From: Muribaculaceae bacterium
GTDB lineage: Bacteria > Bacteroidota > Bacteroidia > Bacteroidales > Muribaculaceae
Direction: 5' to 3'
DNA length: 50,333 bases
NCBI GenBank assembly: GCA_017620885.1
Contig: JAGAUF010000002.1
Span: 1 to 50,333 of the forward strand
Numbering within the stretch: position 1 is the stretch's first letter; the number at the start of each line of letters is the position of its first letter. Shown one piece after another: positions 25,276 to 33,496 of this stretch. The notes beneath the pieces were generated by a model, which was not told the origin of the DNA, did not search any database, and saw only the letters and a program-made list of their open reading frames with translations. The position numbers and the translations under genes are program-made.

Positions 25276-26412
25276 TTACCGCGCCAATTTAATACCGTAA
25301 GTTCTTCCGGACTCGCCTTCGAAGAGGGCGATATAGAATCCGTTTGGCTGTATGCTCAGGTCGATGTCGGCCGTGTCGCTGCTGCTGAACGTTTTTTGTG
25401 TGAGTAGGGCACCTTCGACGTTATATAGGTTCATACGTCTGATATTCTCTGGGATTCGCACAATGTAATGTCCTCCGCCGAGCCATATTGTTTCGGGCTC
25501 TGATACTTGACCAACGTTTTCGATGGCGAGCTGCTCTTTTTCCCGTTCAGCCCGTGTCTCGGCGATGAATTCGTCATAGAATTTGAAAGGTGTTTCAATG
25601 ACGGGAACATCTTCGATAATCTTCGGATTGCCAAGAGAAGCCACCTGCCCGTCGCTGTAAAACTCTGTTGCGAAAAGGCGGTAAAGTGATTTGTTGAGTT
25701 TGTCGAGGCTCAGACGATACATATCACCTTTGCGACCCTGAACAATCGTAGGGAGAAAATCGTGGCGATCATATATTCCAAGCATCACATTACGACGTAC
25801 GTCGAGTTCCTGATCAATGGCGTCTTCCCACTGTTCCGGAGTATAAATGGATGATGAGAGGGATGCATCCTCGCCTTCCGCAATACGTTCTATTGTTTCG
25901 GCTACCGTTGAGTCGGGGATGAGCACGTCGGTAGCGCGGTAAGGTTGTGAGATTATGTTGCGGATATAACCCGGGAAATCGTTCCAAGCCTTGATAGCTT
26001 CTTCCGGAACGCGCGAATCATAGCGGATACGTTCGATGTCGAGAGCATAACTGCGGAGCAGTGCCTTCTCCTTTTCGCCTATCTTGTCAGGATTGAATTT
26101 CTCTTTGAGATTGTAGCCTAAGATTGGGAAGGCCTTGTTTTCCGCCGATATAATTACGAAGCCGCCGGATGGAAAATTATAGACGTAGAAGGGCACAAAA
26201 AGCGATTGTGTGGTGAGTTTGCGGCCGTTATAAACGACTGTAGGCTCAGCCATCACTTGGCCGTTTGCCGCGTTGAAAAACTGTCGGGCCATTTCTGCGG
26301 CTTGCTTCTGCATCACTGTTTCGGCTTGCGACTGTATGGATGTGAAGAGAATCACAACGGCGATTGCCATTGCGGATACGATAACTCTTAATATTCTGAA
26401 TTTTCTTTTCAT
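25276..26412 (-). CDS. secreted protein with a C10-propeptide/Spi-like domain, no protease domain
   Basis: The ATG at 26412 gives 378 residues with a signal peptide ending QSQAE; ten more codons upstream lack signal-peptide character. Residues about 36-130 match the propeptide of the two C10 proteases nearby: AAEMARQFFNAANG, then FYVYNFPSGGFVIISAENKAFPILGY, compared with FYVFSDDKAGVFTIVSADTR and VLGY in copy A. The rest has no C10 Cys or His motif, and the mature protein contains no cysteine at all. A C-terminal segment (MNLYNVEGALL ... SIQPNGFYIALFEGESG) looks like a Bacteroidales type IX-like sorting tail. It may inhibit or chaperone C10 proteases; that is inference. Confidence 0.82.
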   Translation of the reverse strand: MKRKFRILRVIVSAMAIAVVILFTSIQSQAETVMQKQAAEMARQFFNAANGQVMAEPTVVYNGRKLTTQSLFVPFYVYNFPSGGFVIISAENKAFPILGYNLKEKFNPDKIGEKEKALLRSYALDIERIRYDSRVPEEAIKAWNDFPGYIRNIISQPYRATDVLIPDSTVAETIERIAEGEDASLSSSIYTPEQWEDAIDQELDVRRNVMLGIYDRHDFLPTIVQGRKGDMYRLSLDKLNKSLYRLFATEFYSDGQVASLGNPKIIEDVPVIETPFKFYDEFIAETRAEREKEQLAIENVGQVSEPETIWLGGGHYIVRIPENIRRMNLYNVEGALLTQKTFSSSDTADIDLSIQPNGFYIALFEGESGRTYGIKLAR

Positions 26413-26460
26413 TCTCTTTATATATAACGTCGCGAGCACCAATATGTTGTGTTTGGAGTG

Positions 26461-26497
26461 AATCAGGGGATAAACCGCCCGGGTTTATCCCCTGATT
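26461..26497. repeat. 16-bp perfect inverted repeat (hairpin)
   Basis: 26461-26476 is the exact reverse complement of 26482-26497 with a 5-base loop. It lies 58 bases after the MFS stop and upstream of the propeptide-like gene. Neither strand has a T-run after it, so it is either an atypical terminator of the MFS gene or a leader/processing structure. Confidence 0.75.
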
Positions 26498-26554
26498 GGA
26501 ATCGTTTCAGATGAAGGTTATTAAAGATTCTTCGATCTGCTTCGGATTTGTTGA

Positions 26555-28267
26555 TTATTCTTCAACGGTAGTAGCTTCAGCTTCCTCAACGCCGACTTTC
26601 TCTGATTCGGGCATAATGTTGGGGAGCTCAAGACCGATGTGCTTTTTCTTGTCGACTACCTTGAGGTATAGACCGAGAAGGAGAGCAGCTACACCGAGGC
26701 AGGCAAGCATCACGAGCGGCCACGTGTAGTCGTAGGAGATGGCAGCCTGTTCAGGCGACATAGTTCCGGCATTTACCTGAGCGAGGATGTCTTGATTGGT
26801 GGCATCGAGCACTTTACCGATGAGAAGAGGGAAGAGCCAAAGGCCGATGTTCTGAATCCAGAAAATAAGTGCGTAGGCCGAACCGATGATCTTTGCATCG
26901 ACGAGTTTCGGAACGCTGGGCCAAAGGGAAGCCGGCACGAGAGAGAAGCTGGCGCCGAGTACGAGGATCGTGACGTATGCCACAAATACACCGCCGAGGT
27001 CGTTGCCACGGAACATCGGAAGTATGAAGGCAAATGTGAGGTGGCAGGCGATAAGCAGCAACGAGCCGAATACGAGCATAGTTGCGGCTTTACCCTTATG
27101 GTCTACATAATTGCCAAGTATCGGGGTAATACCAACGGCGAGCAGCGGGAATACTGCGAAGATTGCAGCGGCCGACTGACGCATATAGCCCATCACGCAA
27201 TAGACTACGAGAGCAACGATTGCAATGATAAGCGAGGGTATCTTGACGGATTTCTTCTTCATAAAGCTGAAGCAGAAAGCTCCTATAGCCACGATGAGCA
27301 TAATGATATACTGGATGTAGGTGGCAAGGTCGCTCTGCCAGAACTCGCTGACACCGCTCGGATCGAGAGTCAGGTTGCATTGCAGCATATTGACCGCATA
27401 TTTCTGGAAGGGGAAGATGGCCGAGTAATAGAGTACGCAAAGAAGAGCTACTACCCAGAAACCGAGAGAGCTGAGGATTTTGCCTATATCGGAAATCTTG
27501 AATGGTTCGTCGCCTTCCTCACCTTCGCCCGTCTGAGCGTCGAGTTTCTTATCCATGAAGAAATAGACGATAAACATCATCAGGGCTATCATAAGAAGAA
27601 CTACGCCGAATGCCACTGAACGCGATACGCTGACGCTTCCTCCGAAGTTTGCTACAAGAGGCGAGAAAATCATACATGTGCCTACGCCGAGACGTGCAAG
27701 AGCCATTTCAGAACCCATGGCAAGAGCCATTTCGCGTCCTTTGAACCATTTCACGATACCGCGGCTGACTGTAATTCCGGCCATTTCTACGCCACATCCG
27801 AAAATCATAAAGCCTACAGCCGACAGTTTGGCAGAAGCCGGCATACCCTTGTAGAACGGAGAGATGCCCAACTCGTCAAAGCCGGGGATGTAATTGAGAT
27901 GATTTGTGAACCATACGTCCAGCTGACTGCCGATAAAGGCGTCGGTGAGCGCATACCAGTTGATTATACCGCCGACCATCATTACTGCTCCGGAAAGAAC
28001 AGCAGTGAAGCGGACTCCCATCTTATCAAGGATGATACCTGCAAAAATAAGGAAGAAGATGAAGACATTAAGGAATGTTTCTGACCCCTGCATTGTACCG
28101 AATGCAGTAGAATCCCATCCGCGAGTGGACTGGAGAAGGTCTTTGATAGGGGAGAGGACGTCCATAAAGACGTAGGAACAGAACATTGCGAATGCAAGCA
28201 GTCCGAGAGCGAGCCAACGTGCCCACGCTTTGTCCCTGAGCGTTTCAATGTTGGAATTAATCGACAT
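26555..28267 (-). CDS. MFS transporter (MFSD1-like), substrate unknown
   Basis: The 570-residue protein has about twelve transmembrane segments, a 25-residue acidic loop between the two halves (DAQTGEGEEGDEPFK) and a charged C-terminal tail. The start WARWLALGLLAFAMFCSYVF and the motif AGIILDKMGVRF fit the MFS fold. It resembles MFSD1-type carriers, whose animal member moves dipeptides, but this assignment is tentative. The gene has an upstream TAnnTTTG box and a long leader of about 65 bases. No neighbour clearly indicates a substrate. Confidence 0.82.
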   Translation of the reverse strand: MSINSNIETLRDKAWARWLALGLLAFAMFCSYVFMDVLSPIKDLLQSTRGWDSTAFGTMQGSETFLNVFIFFLIFAGIILDKMGVRFTAVLSGAVMMVGGIINWYALTDAFIGSQLDVWFTNHLNYIPGFDELGISPFYKGMPASAKLSAVGFMIFGCGVEMAGITVSRGIVKWFKGREMALAMGSEMALARLGVGTCMIFSPLVANFGGSVSVSRSVAFGVVLLMIALMMFIVYFFMDKKLDAQTGEGEEGDEPFKISDIGKILSSLGFWVVALLCVLYYSAIFPFQKYAVNMLQCNLTLDPSGVSEFWQSDLATYIQYIIMLIVAIGAFCFSFMKKKSVKIPSLIIAIVALVVYCVMGYMRQSAAAIFAVFPLLAVGITPILGNYVDHKGKAATMLVFGSLLLIACHLTFAFILPMFRGNDLGGVFVAYVTILVLGASFSLVPASLWPSVPKLVDAKIIGSAYALIFWIQNIGLWLFPLLIGKVLDATNQDILAQVNAGTMSPEQAAISYDYTWPLVMLACLGVAALLLGLYLKVVDKKKHIGLELPNIMPESEKVGVEEAEATTVEE

Positions 28268-28338
28268 GATGAACAGTATGTTTAAAAAGTTGATATTTCG
28301 TCATTAACGTCGATGGAGAGCGTCGCGTAAATATTATA

Positions 28339-28370
28339 CAAAATTATTAAAGATTTTTGAAACATACAAG
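28339..28370 (-). promoter_or_regulatory. promoter of the MFSD1-like transporter gene
   Basis: On the minus strand CTTG (28367-28370) lies 20 bp before TAATTTTG (28339-28346), an exact -7 box with a three-of-four -33 box. Confidence 0.7.
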
Positions 28371-28414
28371 GATTCAGGCTTTTTTTTGCCAATTTTAAAT
28401 AATGGAGAAGAAAC

Positions 28415-28467
28415 ATTAAATCCCGTAGTGGCTTCGAGGTTAATCGAATACCAGAACGGGATTTAAT
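28415..28467 (-). terminator. long structured hairpin downstream of mdh
   Basis: A perfect 12-bp stem (28415-28426 with 28456-28467) encloses a second, inner stem TTCGA/TCGAA (28433-28437 with 28444-28448). On the minus strand it is followed by a pyrimidine-rich tail. It starts about 50 bases after the mdh stop. Confidence 0.6.
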
Positions 28468-28519
28468 ATTCTGCAATTCCTTTTGTGGGAATCGATGCTA
28501 TTTTAAAATCGGGTTTTAA

Positions 28520-29449
28520 TTAGCAAGGAAGAGCTGCGTTAGTTTTGTGAACGGCAGCAGCGCTCTTAGCGAAGAGAGCTTTCTCCTCTTCGTTGAGGGG
28601 GAGTTCAATGATTTTCTCGATACCACCTTTGCCGAGAACACAGGGAACGCCGATGCAGAGGTCTTTCTCGCCATACTCACCTTCGAGGAGTGCGGAGCAG
28701 GGGATGATAGCCTTCTGGTCGTGGATGATAGCTTCAACAACTTCTGCAGTAGCTGCACCGGGAGCATACCATGCGGAAGTGCCGAGGAGCTTCGTAAGCG
28801 TAGCGCCACCTACCATTGTGTCGGCAACAACTTTATCGAGTGTAGCCTCGTCGAGCCACTGGGTTACGGGGATACCACGGAGTGTAGCGAAACGCTTCAT
28901 AGGAATCATAGTGGTGTCGCCGTGACCGCCGATAACGAAGCCTTCCACTTCATTGGGATTGGCGTTGAGGGCTTTGCTGAGGTAATATTTGAAACGGCTG
29001 CTATCGAGTGCGCCACCCATACCGATGATGCGGTTGCGGGGAATTCCGGCGATCTTGTGGATAAGGTAAGTCATCGTGTCCATCGGGTTGGAAACGCATA
29101 CGATGATTGCGTTGGGGCTGTGAGCGAGTACGCTTTCGCTAACCTGCTTTACGATGCCGGCGTTTACGCCGATAAGCTCTTCGCGAGTCATACCGGGCTT
29201 GCGGGGAATACCGGAAGTGATGACTACGACGTCGCTATTTGCAGTAGCGGCATAATCGTTAGTGACGCCCTTGATGCAAGTGTTCATATCGAGGAGGTTG
29301 GCTGTCTGCATCATATCCATTGCCTTGCCTTCAGAAACTCCCTCTTTGATGTCGATCATTACGACTTCGTCTGCCACTTCGCGAATAGCGATTACGTTGG
29401 CAGCTGTAGCGCCTACGTTACCGGCGCCGACTACTGTTACTTTTGACAT
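28520..29449 (-). CDS. mdh: NAD-dependent malate dehydrogenase
   Basis: The 309-residue enzyme interconverts malate and oxaloacetate, in this group mainly in the reductive branch leading to fumarate and succinate. It has the Rossmann GAGNVGATAA motif at residue 7, the substrate-selecting loop IPRKPGMTREEL whose first Arg marks malate over lactate, NPMDTMTY, and the catalytic IGGHGDTTM. It belongs to the LDH-like MDH group. The gene is monocistronic with its own promoter and terminator. Codon use is strongly biased, which leaves a long open frame on the other strand. Confidence 0.97.
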   Translation of the reverse strand: MSKVTVVGAGNVGATAANVIAIREVADEVVMIDIKEGVSEGKAMDMMQTANLLDMNTCIKGVTNDYAATANSDVVVITSGIPRKPGMTREELIGVNAGIVKQVSESVLAHSPNAIIVCVSNPMDTMTYLIHKIAGIPRNRIIGMGGALDSSRFKYYLSKALNANPNEVEGFVIGGHGDTTMIPMKRFATLRGIPVTQWLDEATLDKVVADTMVGGATLTKLLGTSAWYAPGAATAEVVEAIIHDQKAIIPCSALLEGEYGEKDLCIGVPCVLGKGGIEKIIELPLNEEEKALFAKSAAAVHKTNAALPC

Positions 29450-29520
29450 TTTTATGTTAGATTTATAGTTTGTTTTATGGTCAATCAGAATGCAGAATCA
29501 GGTGCGTTCAGATTTTTGCG

Positions 29521-29552
29521 CAAAATTACAGAAAATATTCCATAATGGCAAG
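29521..29552 (-). promoter_or_regulatory. promoter of mdh
   Basis: On the minus strand CTTG (29549-29552), 20 bp, then TAATTTTG (29521-29528). The leader would be about 66 bases. Confidence 0.75.
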
Positions 29553-29595
29553 CGAAAGATGAAATTTTTAATTGAAGAATCTTTGCGTTGATTTT

Positions 29596-30195
29596 TTATA
29601 TCTCCCCTTTACCCTGACGGACTATAACCGGTTCTGAATCGCGACAGTCTATGATAGTAGAAGGTATTGTATCGCCGTCGCCCGTATCTACAAAGAGATC
29701 GATCATCGATTGATAGTTTTCAGCGATTAATCCGGGGCTGACGGCATAATCTTCTGAATCGAATTGAATAGAAGTGGTAAGGATTGGATGCCCGAGGCGT
29801 TCGGCTACGCTTCGGCAAATTGAAATGTCAGGGATTCTTACGCCGACAGTTTTGCGTCCTTTGAAGGCCTTTGGTAGGGTAGAGGCTGAGCGAAGGAGGA
29901 ATGTGAACGGACCCGGCACAAGCCCTTTGATGATGCGGAAAGCGGAATTGTCGATTTTGGCATATTCCGACGCCTGCGACAGGTCGGAGCAGATGATGGA
30001 AAGATTGGTCTTCTCAGGATTGATATGTTTGATTTTGCATAGACGTTCTATGGCCGGCTGGCTCAGCGCATTACAGCAAATGGCATAGATAGTGTCAGTC
30101 GGCAGAATGACAATTTGGCCGTCTTCGATGGCGTCGCAAATCTGACTTAGCTGACGTTCGGATGGTTCGAGATAAGGTATTTCAATAGTTTTCAT
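29596..30195 (-). CDS. YrdC/Sua5-family protein, likely threonylcarbamoyl-AMP synthase
   Basis: The 199-residue protein has the YrdC fold signatures: GQIVILPTDTIYAICCNA near the N-terminus, KHINPEKTNLSIICSDLSQ, GPFTFLLRSAS and a GVRIPD segment. The family makes threonylcarbamoyl-AMP, the donor for the t6A base at position 37 of ANN-reading tRNAs; YciO-type paralogs have an uncertain role. Its length is closer to YciO/YrdC than to two-domain Sua5. Its ATG overlaps the stop of the upstream DUF6056-type gene by 4 bases (ATGA), so the two are translationally coupled. Confidence 0.9.
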   Translation of the reverse strand: MKTIEIPYLEPSERQLSQICDAIEDGQIVILPTDTIYAICCNALSQPAIERLCKIKHINPEKTNLSIICSDLSQASEYAKIDNSAFRIIKGLVPGPFTFLLRSASTLPKAFKGRKTVGVRIPDISICRSVAERLGHPILTTSIQFDSEDYAVSPGLIAENYQSMIDLFVDTGDGDTIPSTIIDCRDSEPVIVRQGKGEI

Positions 30196-31808
30196 TCCGA
30201 AATTTTTATAGCGAGAGGGGTGGCGTCCGCCGGGACGACAAGATAGAGATAATCTCTTGAAAAATAGCGTTCGAAGGGGAGCTTCACCCCATCCGTTCGT
30301 TTAAAGCTATATTTGGGGTCTCCATTCTCATTGAGAGGTATTTTTGCAACTGCGTAGGAGTCGTTTATAGTGGCGGGATAGAGAAGATTGCCCTTAATTC
30401 TGGATTGTGTAGCGACAGCTTTCAGTTCGTTTACGGGCAGGGGAAGGAAGGTCGTAACTTTGTTGAGTTCCCCTTTAGGAGAATAAAGCCGTGAGAATCC
30501 TTGCTTGGAATAACCGTCGAACAGGAGCTTTATATCGCGGTTGGTGGTGGGGTCGTCGTTGAATCGATCGAAAAGAAGTAGAAAGAACTTCGATTCGGTG
30601 TTTTTGTTTTTCGGGAAGCAGATATAAGAATTTCCGTTTTTTATCTGAGTCTCGATGCTTTGCATTACTCTGGCGGGATATTGTCGGATATTTGCGGCGC
30701 CGGCGCTCATACCGGAGTAGATAATGATAAGCCCGACAGTAACGATGGTGGAATTAATGAATTTCACCACATCGTTTGAGATGAATAAGCGACAGAGGAG
30801 AAGTGCAGAGAGGAGCGAGGGAGCAGTGAGTTGTCGCACAGCGGTATAGCTGACGAGGCATAGAGCAATAGCAGCGATGACGGATGTGATGATGATTAGA
30901 TTGTCACGACAAAAAGCGGCGCATCTGTTGCGGTCGATGATAAAGAACCCTATTATAACGAGCGCGAGCAGATTGACCGGCGAGAAGAGAATGTCTTTTG
31001 CGAAGGCTGCCGATTTTGCAGCAATGGCGTTGCCGGCGAGTCCGCCACCTTGCGAGGCGTGATAGAGATTGCCCGGGGCGAAGAATACGAAGAGCGTGCC
31101 GATCCAAAAGAGAATGATGACGATTTTTTGCCGGCGCGTTATGGATTTATAGTTTACAATCCACCATACGAGCAATCCGACGGAAACGGGGGCTGAAAAG
31201 CTCTCCTGAAGAGCGCCGATAAGGAGCGAGGCGGCAGCGATAAGTGCGAAAGTCCTTTGAGAAAGCGAAGCCTCGTCCAGCTTTTTCCATAGCAGGAAGA
31301 ATAAGAGTATTGCTGTGCCTGTCCAGAGATAATTGACGGAGTAAGCGGCAAGGCTGAGCATGGTAAGTCCCGGTTTGGGAATTGCTATCCAGAGAATTAG
31401 GGCCGAGGCTATTCCGGTGCCGAGATTTCGTGCGGGACGAGGCACAACAAGGGATTGAAATAGAATTACCAATACTCCGAATACCAATGAATTGAAGACA
31501 GCAAACCATGTTTTTCCGGCTATGGCAACGAAAAACATTACGATTGAATGGACTATGAAACGGCCGTTGCAGTTCATCCAATGATTGGCTTGAGTGGAGA
31601 AGATTTGGCCGATATTTGTCACTCTCTCACCGTCGTATGCGTGCAAACGTGTATCGGAGAACATATAACCGAAATCGTCGCCGCACCATACAGCCTGCAT
31701 ATCAAGCATCCAGAATGAGATAGCTGTGAAAAAGAAAACAAATATAGAGGCTGCACGGACTGAAAGTGCCGGCTCTTTATAAAGCACGGAAAGTCTGTCT
31801 GTATTCAT
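30192..31808 (-). CDS. DUF6056-type polytopic membrane protein
   Basis: The 538-residue protein has a dozen or so hydrophobic segments, then a soluble C-terminal domain of about 110 residues. The N-terminal loop with WCGDDFGYMF and, later, the NGRFIVH motif resemble DUF6056 proteins and, more distantly, membrane glycosyltransferases that have an acidic DD-type loop after helix 1. A role in polysaccharide or lipid-linked sugar transfer is plausible but unproven. The start at 31808 is used; a further 133-codon extension upstream would overlap the divergent mtnN gene and has no protein-like character. The -7 box lies only 5 bases before this ATG. Confidence 0.82.
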   Translation of the reverse strand: MNTDRLSVLYKEPALSVRAASIFVFFFTAISFWMLDMQAVWCGDDFGYMFSDTRLHAYDGERVTNIGQIFSTQANHWMNCNGRFIVHSIVMFFVAIAGKTWFAVFNSLVFGVLVILFQSLVVPRPARNLGTGIASALILWIAIPKPGLTMLSLAAYSVNYLWTGTAILLFFLLWKKLDEASLSQRTFALIAAASLLIGALQESFSAPVSVGLLVWWIVNYKSITRRQKIVIILFWIGTLFVFFAPGNLYHASQGGGLAGNAIAAKSAAFAKDILFSPVNLLALVIIGFFIIDRNRCAAFCRDNLIIITSVIAAIALCLVSYTAVRQLTAPSLLSALLLCRLFISNDVVKFINSTIVTVGLIIIYSGMSAGAANIRQYPARVMQSIETQIKNGNSYICFPKNKNTESKFFLLLFDRFNDDPTTNRDIKLLFDGYSKQGFSRLYSPKGELNKVTTFLPLPVNELKAVATQSRIKGNLLYPATINDSYAVAKIPLNENGDPKYSFKRTDGVKLPFERYFSRDYLYLVVPADATPLAIKISE

Positions 31809-31813
31809 ATTGG

Positions 31814-31821
31814 CAAAAGTA
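31814..31821 (-). promoter_or_regulatory. -7 promoter box for the DUF6056-type gene
   Basis: The minus strand reads TACTTTTG, an exact TAnnTTTG box. Only 5 bases separate it from the ATG at 31808, so the transcript would be leaderless or the box is fortuitous. Confidence 0.5.
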
Positions 31822-31872
31822 GTAATTTTTATTGATATTGAATAATAGGAGACAAAAAAAAGTAGTAATTTT
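31815..31872. repeat. 15-bp direct repeat spanning the divergent promoters
   Basis: The 15-mer AAAAGTAGTAATTTT occurs at 31815-31829 and again at 31858-31872, 43 bp apart (about four helical turns). The left copy contains the DUF6056-side -7 box on the minus strand; the right copy contains most of the mtnN -7 box on the plus strand. Confidence 0.65.
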
Positions 31873-31873
31873 G
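31866..31873 (+). promoter_or_regulatory. -7 promoter box for mtnN
   Basis: TAATTTTG is an exact TAnnTTTG box, 17 bases before the mtnN ATG; no TTTG at the -33 position. Confidence 0.6.
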
Positions 31874-31890
31874 CATAAAATTTAGGAAAG

Positions 31891-32577
31891 ATGAAAGTAG
31901 GAATAATCGTGGCGATGGAGAAGGAATTGAAATTTCTTCTACCGCTGATAGAGAATAAACGAGAATATACTGAGCGTGGCACGCGTTTTATCGAAGGAAA
32001 AATGAGCGGACACCATGTTACGGTATGCCAGTGCGGAATCGGAAAAGTGAATTCTGCTTTGAGTACGCTCACGCTGATAGAGCAGTTCTCCCCTGATCTT
32101 GTAATCAATACCGGTGTGGCAGGTGGAGCCGACAAGAGTATGCACGTGCTTGACCTTTTCATTGCGAAAGGAGTTGCGTACCATGACGTATGGTGTGGCC
32201 CGGGCACTGAGTATGGCGCGGCTCATGGTTTTGACGTTATATTAAAGCCGGCAGAAAAAATTTGTCGGATAGCGGGCGACTTGCTTCCGGCCGGAGAAAA
32301 AACAAAATTCGGCCTTATCTGCTCAGGCGACAAATTTATTACCACAGCTGAGGAGATTAAAGAGATTAAGAATCATTTTCCGGAGGCGGTGGCTGTGGAT
32401 ATGGAGTCGGCTTCTATTGCTCAGGTGTGTGTGCTTAAAGGTGTCCCGTTTAATATTATCCGCGTAATCAGCGACACACCGGGGGAGAATGAAAACATTA
32501 GCCAATATGAGAATTTTTGGTCGGATGCACCGCGTGAGACGTTTGAAGCGCTTAAGATGATATTGAAAAAACTCTAA
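31891..32577 (+). CDS. mtnN: 5'-methylthioadenosine/S-adenosylhomocysteine nucleosidase
   Basis: The 228-residue enzyme removes adenine from methylthioadenosine and S-adenosylhomocysteine, clearing by-products of SAM use. Signatures are the start KVGIIVAMEKEL, CGIGKVNSALS, NTGVAGG, the conserved YHDVW segment, SGDKFI and VDMESASIAQVC with the catalytic Asp in ISDTPG. Futalosine hydrolase (MqnB) is a close relative and is the main alternative, but the AMEKEL start and length favour MtnN. It is followed after 16 bases by a BASS-like transporter gene. Confidence 0.9.
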   Translation: MKVGIIVAMEKELKFLLPLIENKREYTERGTRFIEGKMSGHHVTVCQCGIGKVNSALSTLTLIEQFSPDLVINTGVAGGADKSMHVLDLFIAKGVAYHDVWCGPGTEYGAAHGFDVILKPAEKICRIAGDLLPAGEKTKFGLICSGDKFITTAEEIKEIKNHFPEAVAVDMESASIAQVCVLKGVPFNIIRVISDTPGENENISQYENFWSDAPRETFEALKMILKKL

Positions 32578-32593
32578 AAGGGAGGAAATCAAG

Positions 32594-33493
32594 GTGCATA
32601 CAAAACCGAATCTGAAAACGATGATGCTCCCTATCGCGATGATCGGGGGCGCACTCTTTTATCCGTGGATGAGGTATATTACTTTCCTGTCGCCGTATCT
32701 GATTTTTGTAATGTTGTTAATCACATATTGCAAGATGGAGCCTCGCGACATTAAGCCGGGGTGGTTTGAACTTAAATTGGCAGGCGTGCAGATGCTTCTC
32801 TCATTAATTGTCTATTTTGCGCTTGTATTCTGGGATCATACGATAGCGGGAGGAGTATTTATCTGTGTGTTTATACCGACGGCAACCGCGGCGCCGGTCA
32901 TAACGTCGATGCTTGGCGGTTCGTTATCACGTGTTACGACGTATTCGTTGCTCATAAATCTCCTTGTGGCTGTTTCGGGACCGGCGGTTCTCGCTGCTGT
33001 CGGAGAGCATCCCGAAATTAGTTTCTGGGAGTCAATGTGGATAATCTGCACCAAAGTGGTGCCGTTGCTTCTGATGCCGATGGCTGTGGCGTTTCTACTC
33101 CGTGCGTTTTGGCCCAAAGTTCACGACACGATAGCCCGTCATCAGAAAATGTCTTTTTATATATGGTCAGTCTCGCTTTTCATTGTGGTCGGGAGTTCGG
33201 TGAGTTTCGCAATCAATAACTGGAAGCCGGAGCTGACGATGACGATGATATGGCTGGCTCTTGGAGCGCTGGTGGTATGTGTGGCTCAGTTCATGATCGG
33301 ACGTATGGTCGGACGGCGACATGGTGACGCTGTAAGTGGCGGACAGAGCCTCGGACAAAAAAATACTCTTCTTGCCGTATGGCTTGCATTGGCTTATCTT
33401 AATCCGATTGCATCAATAGCGCCGGCCTGCTATGTGGCGTGGCAGAATATTATCAATTCGTGGCAATTGATGCGTCACAAACAAGATTTATAG
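32594..33493 (+). CDS. BASS-like (bile acid:sodium symporter superfamily) transporter
   Basis: The 299-residue membrane protein has about nine to ten hydrophobic segments. The C-terminal signature GGQSLGQKNTLLAVWLALAYLNP resembles the (E/G)xGxQN motif of the bile acid:sodium symporter superfamily, and FIPTATAAPVITSMLGGSLS matches the mirrored half. Bacterial members move varied organic anions, so the substrate is unknown. The start is a GTG at 32594 with a GGAGG eight bases before it, rare here; an ATG nine codons in (32621) is the alternative. It follows mtnN by 16 bases, so the transporter may handle a compound made by MtnN (inference). Confidence 0.75.
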   Translation: MHTKPNLKTMMLPIAMIGGALFYPWMRYITFLSPYLIFVMLLITYCKMEPRDIKPGWFELKLAGVQMLLSLIVYFALVFWDHTIAGGVFICVFIPTATAAPVITSMLGGSLSRVTTYSLLINLLVAVSGPAVLAAVGEHPEISFWESMWIICTKVVPLLLMPMAVAFLLRAFWPKVHDTIARHQKMSFYIWSVSLFIVVGSSVSFAINNWKPELTMTMIWLALGALVVCVAQFMIGRMVGRRHGDAVSGGQSLGQKNTLLAVWLALAYLNPIASIAPACYVAWQNIINSWQLMRHKQDL

Positions 33494-33496
33494 ATT

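Noticed and set aside
26792..27619. 275-codon open frame antisense to the MFSD1-like gene
   Set aside because: Composition is charged and irregular, no domain or start signal, and it lies fully inside a well-supported membrane protein gene.
28547..29446. 299-codon open frame antisense to mdh
   Set aside because: Same cause as above: codon bias of a highly expressed gene, no protein-like features.
31809..32207. 133-codon N-terminal extension of the DUF6056-type gene
   Set aside because: It overlaps the divergent mtnN gene and promoter, and its residues look like translated antisense DNA. The ATG at 31808 is followed at once by a normal membrane-protein start.
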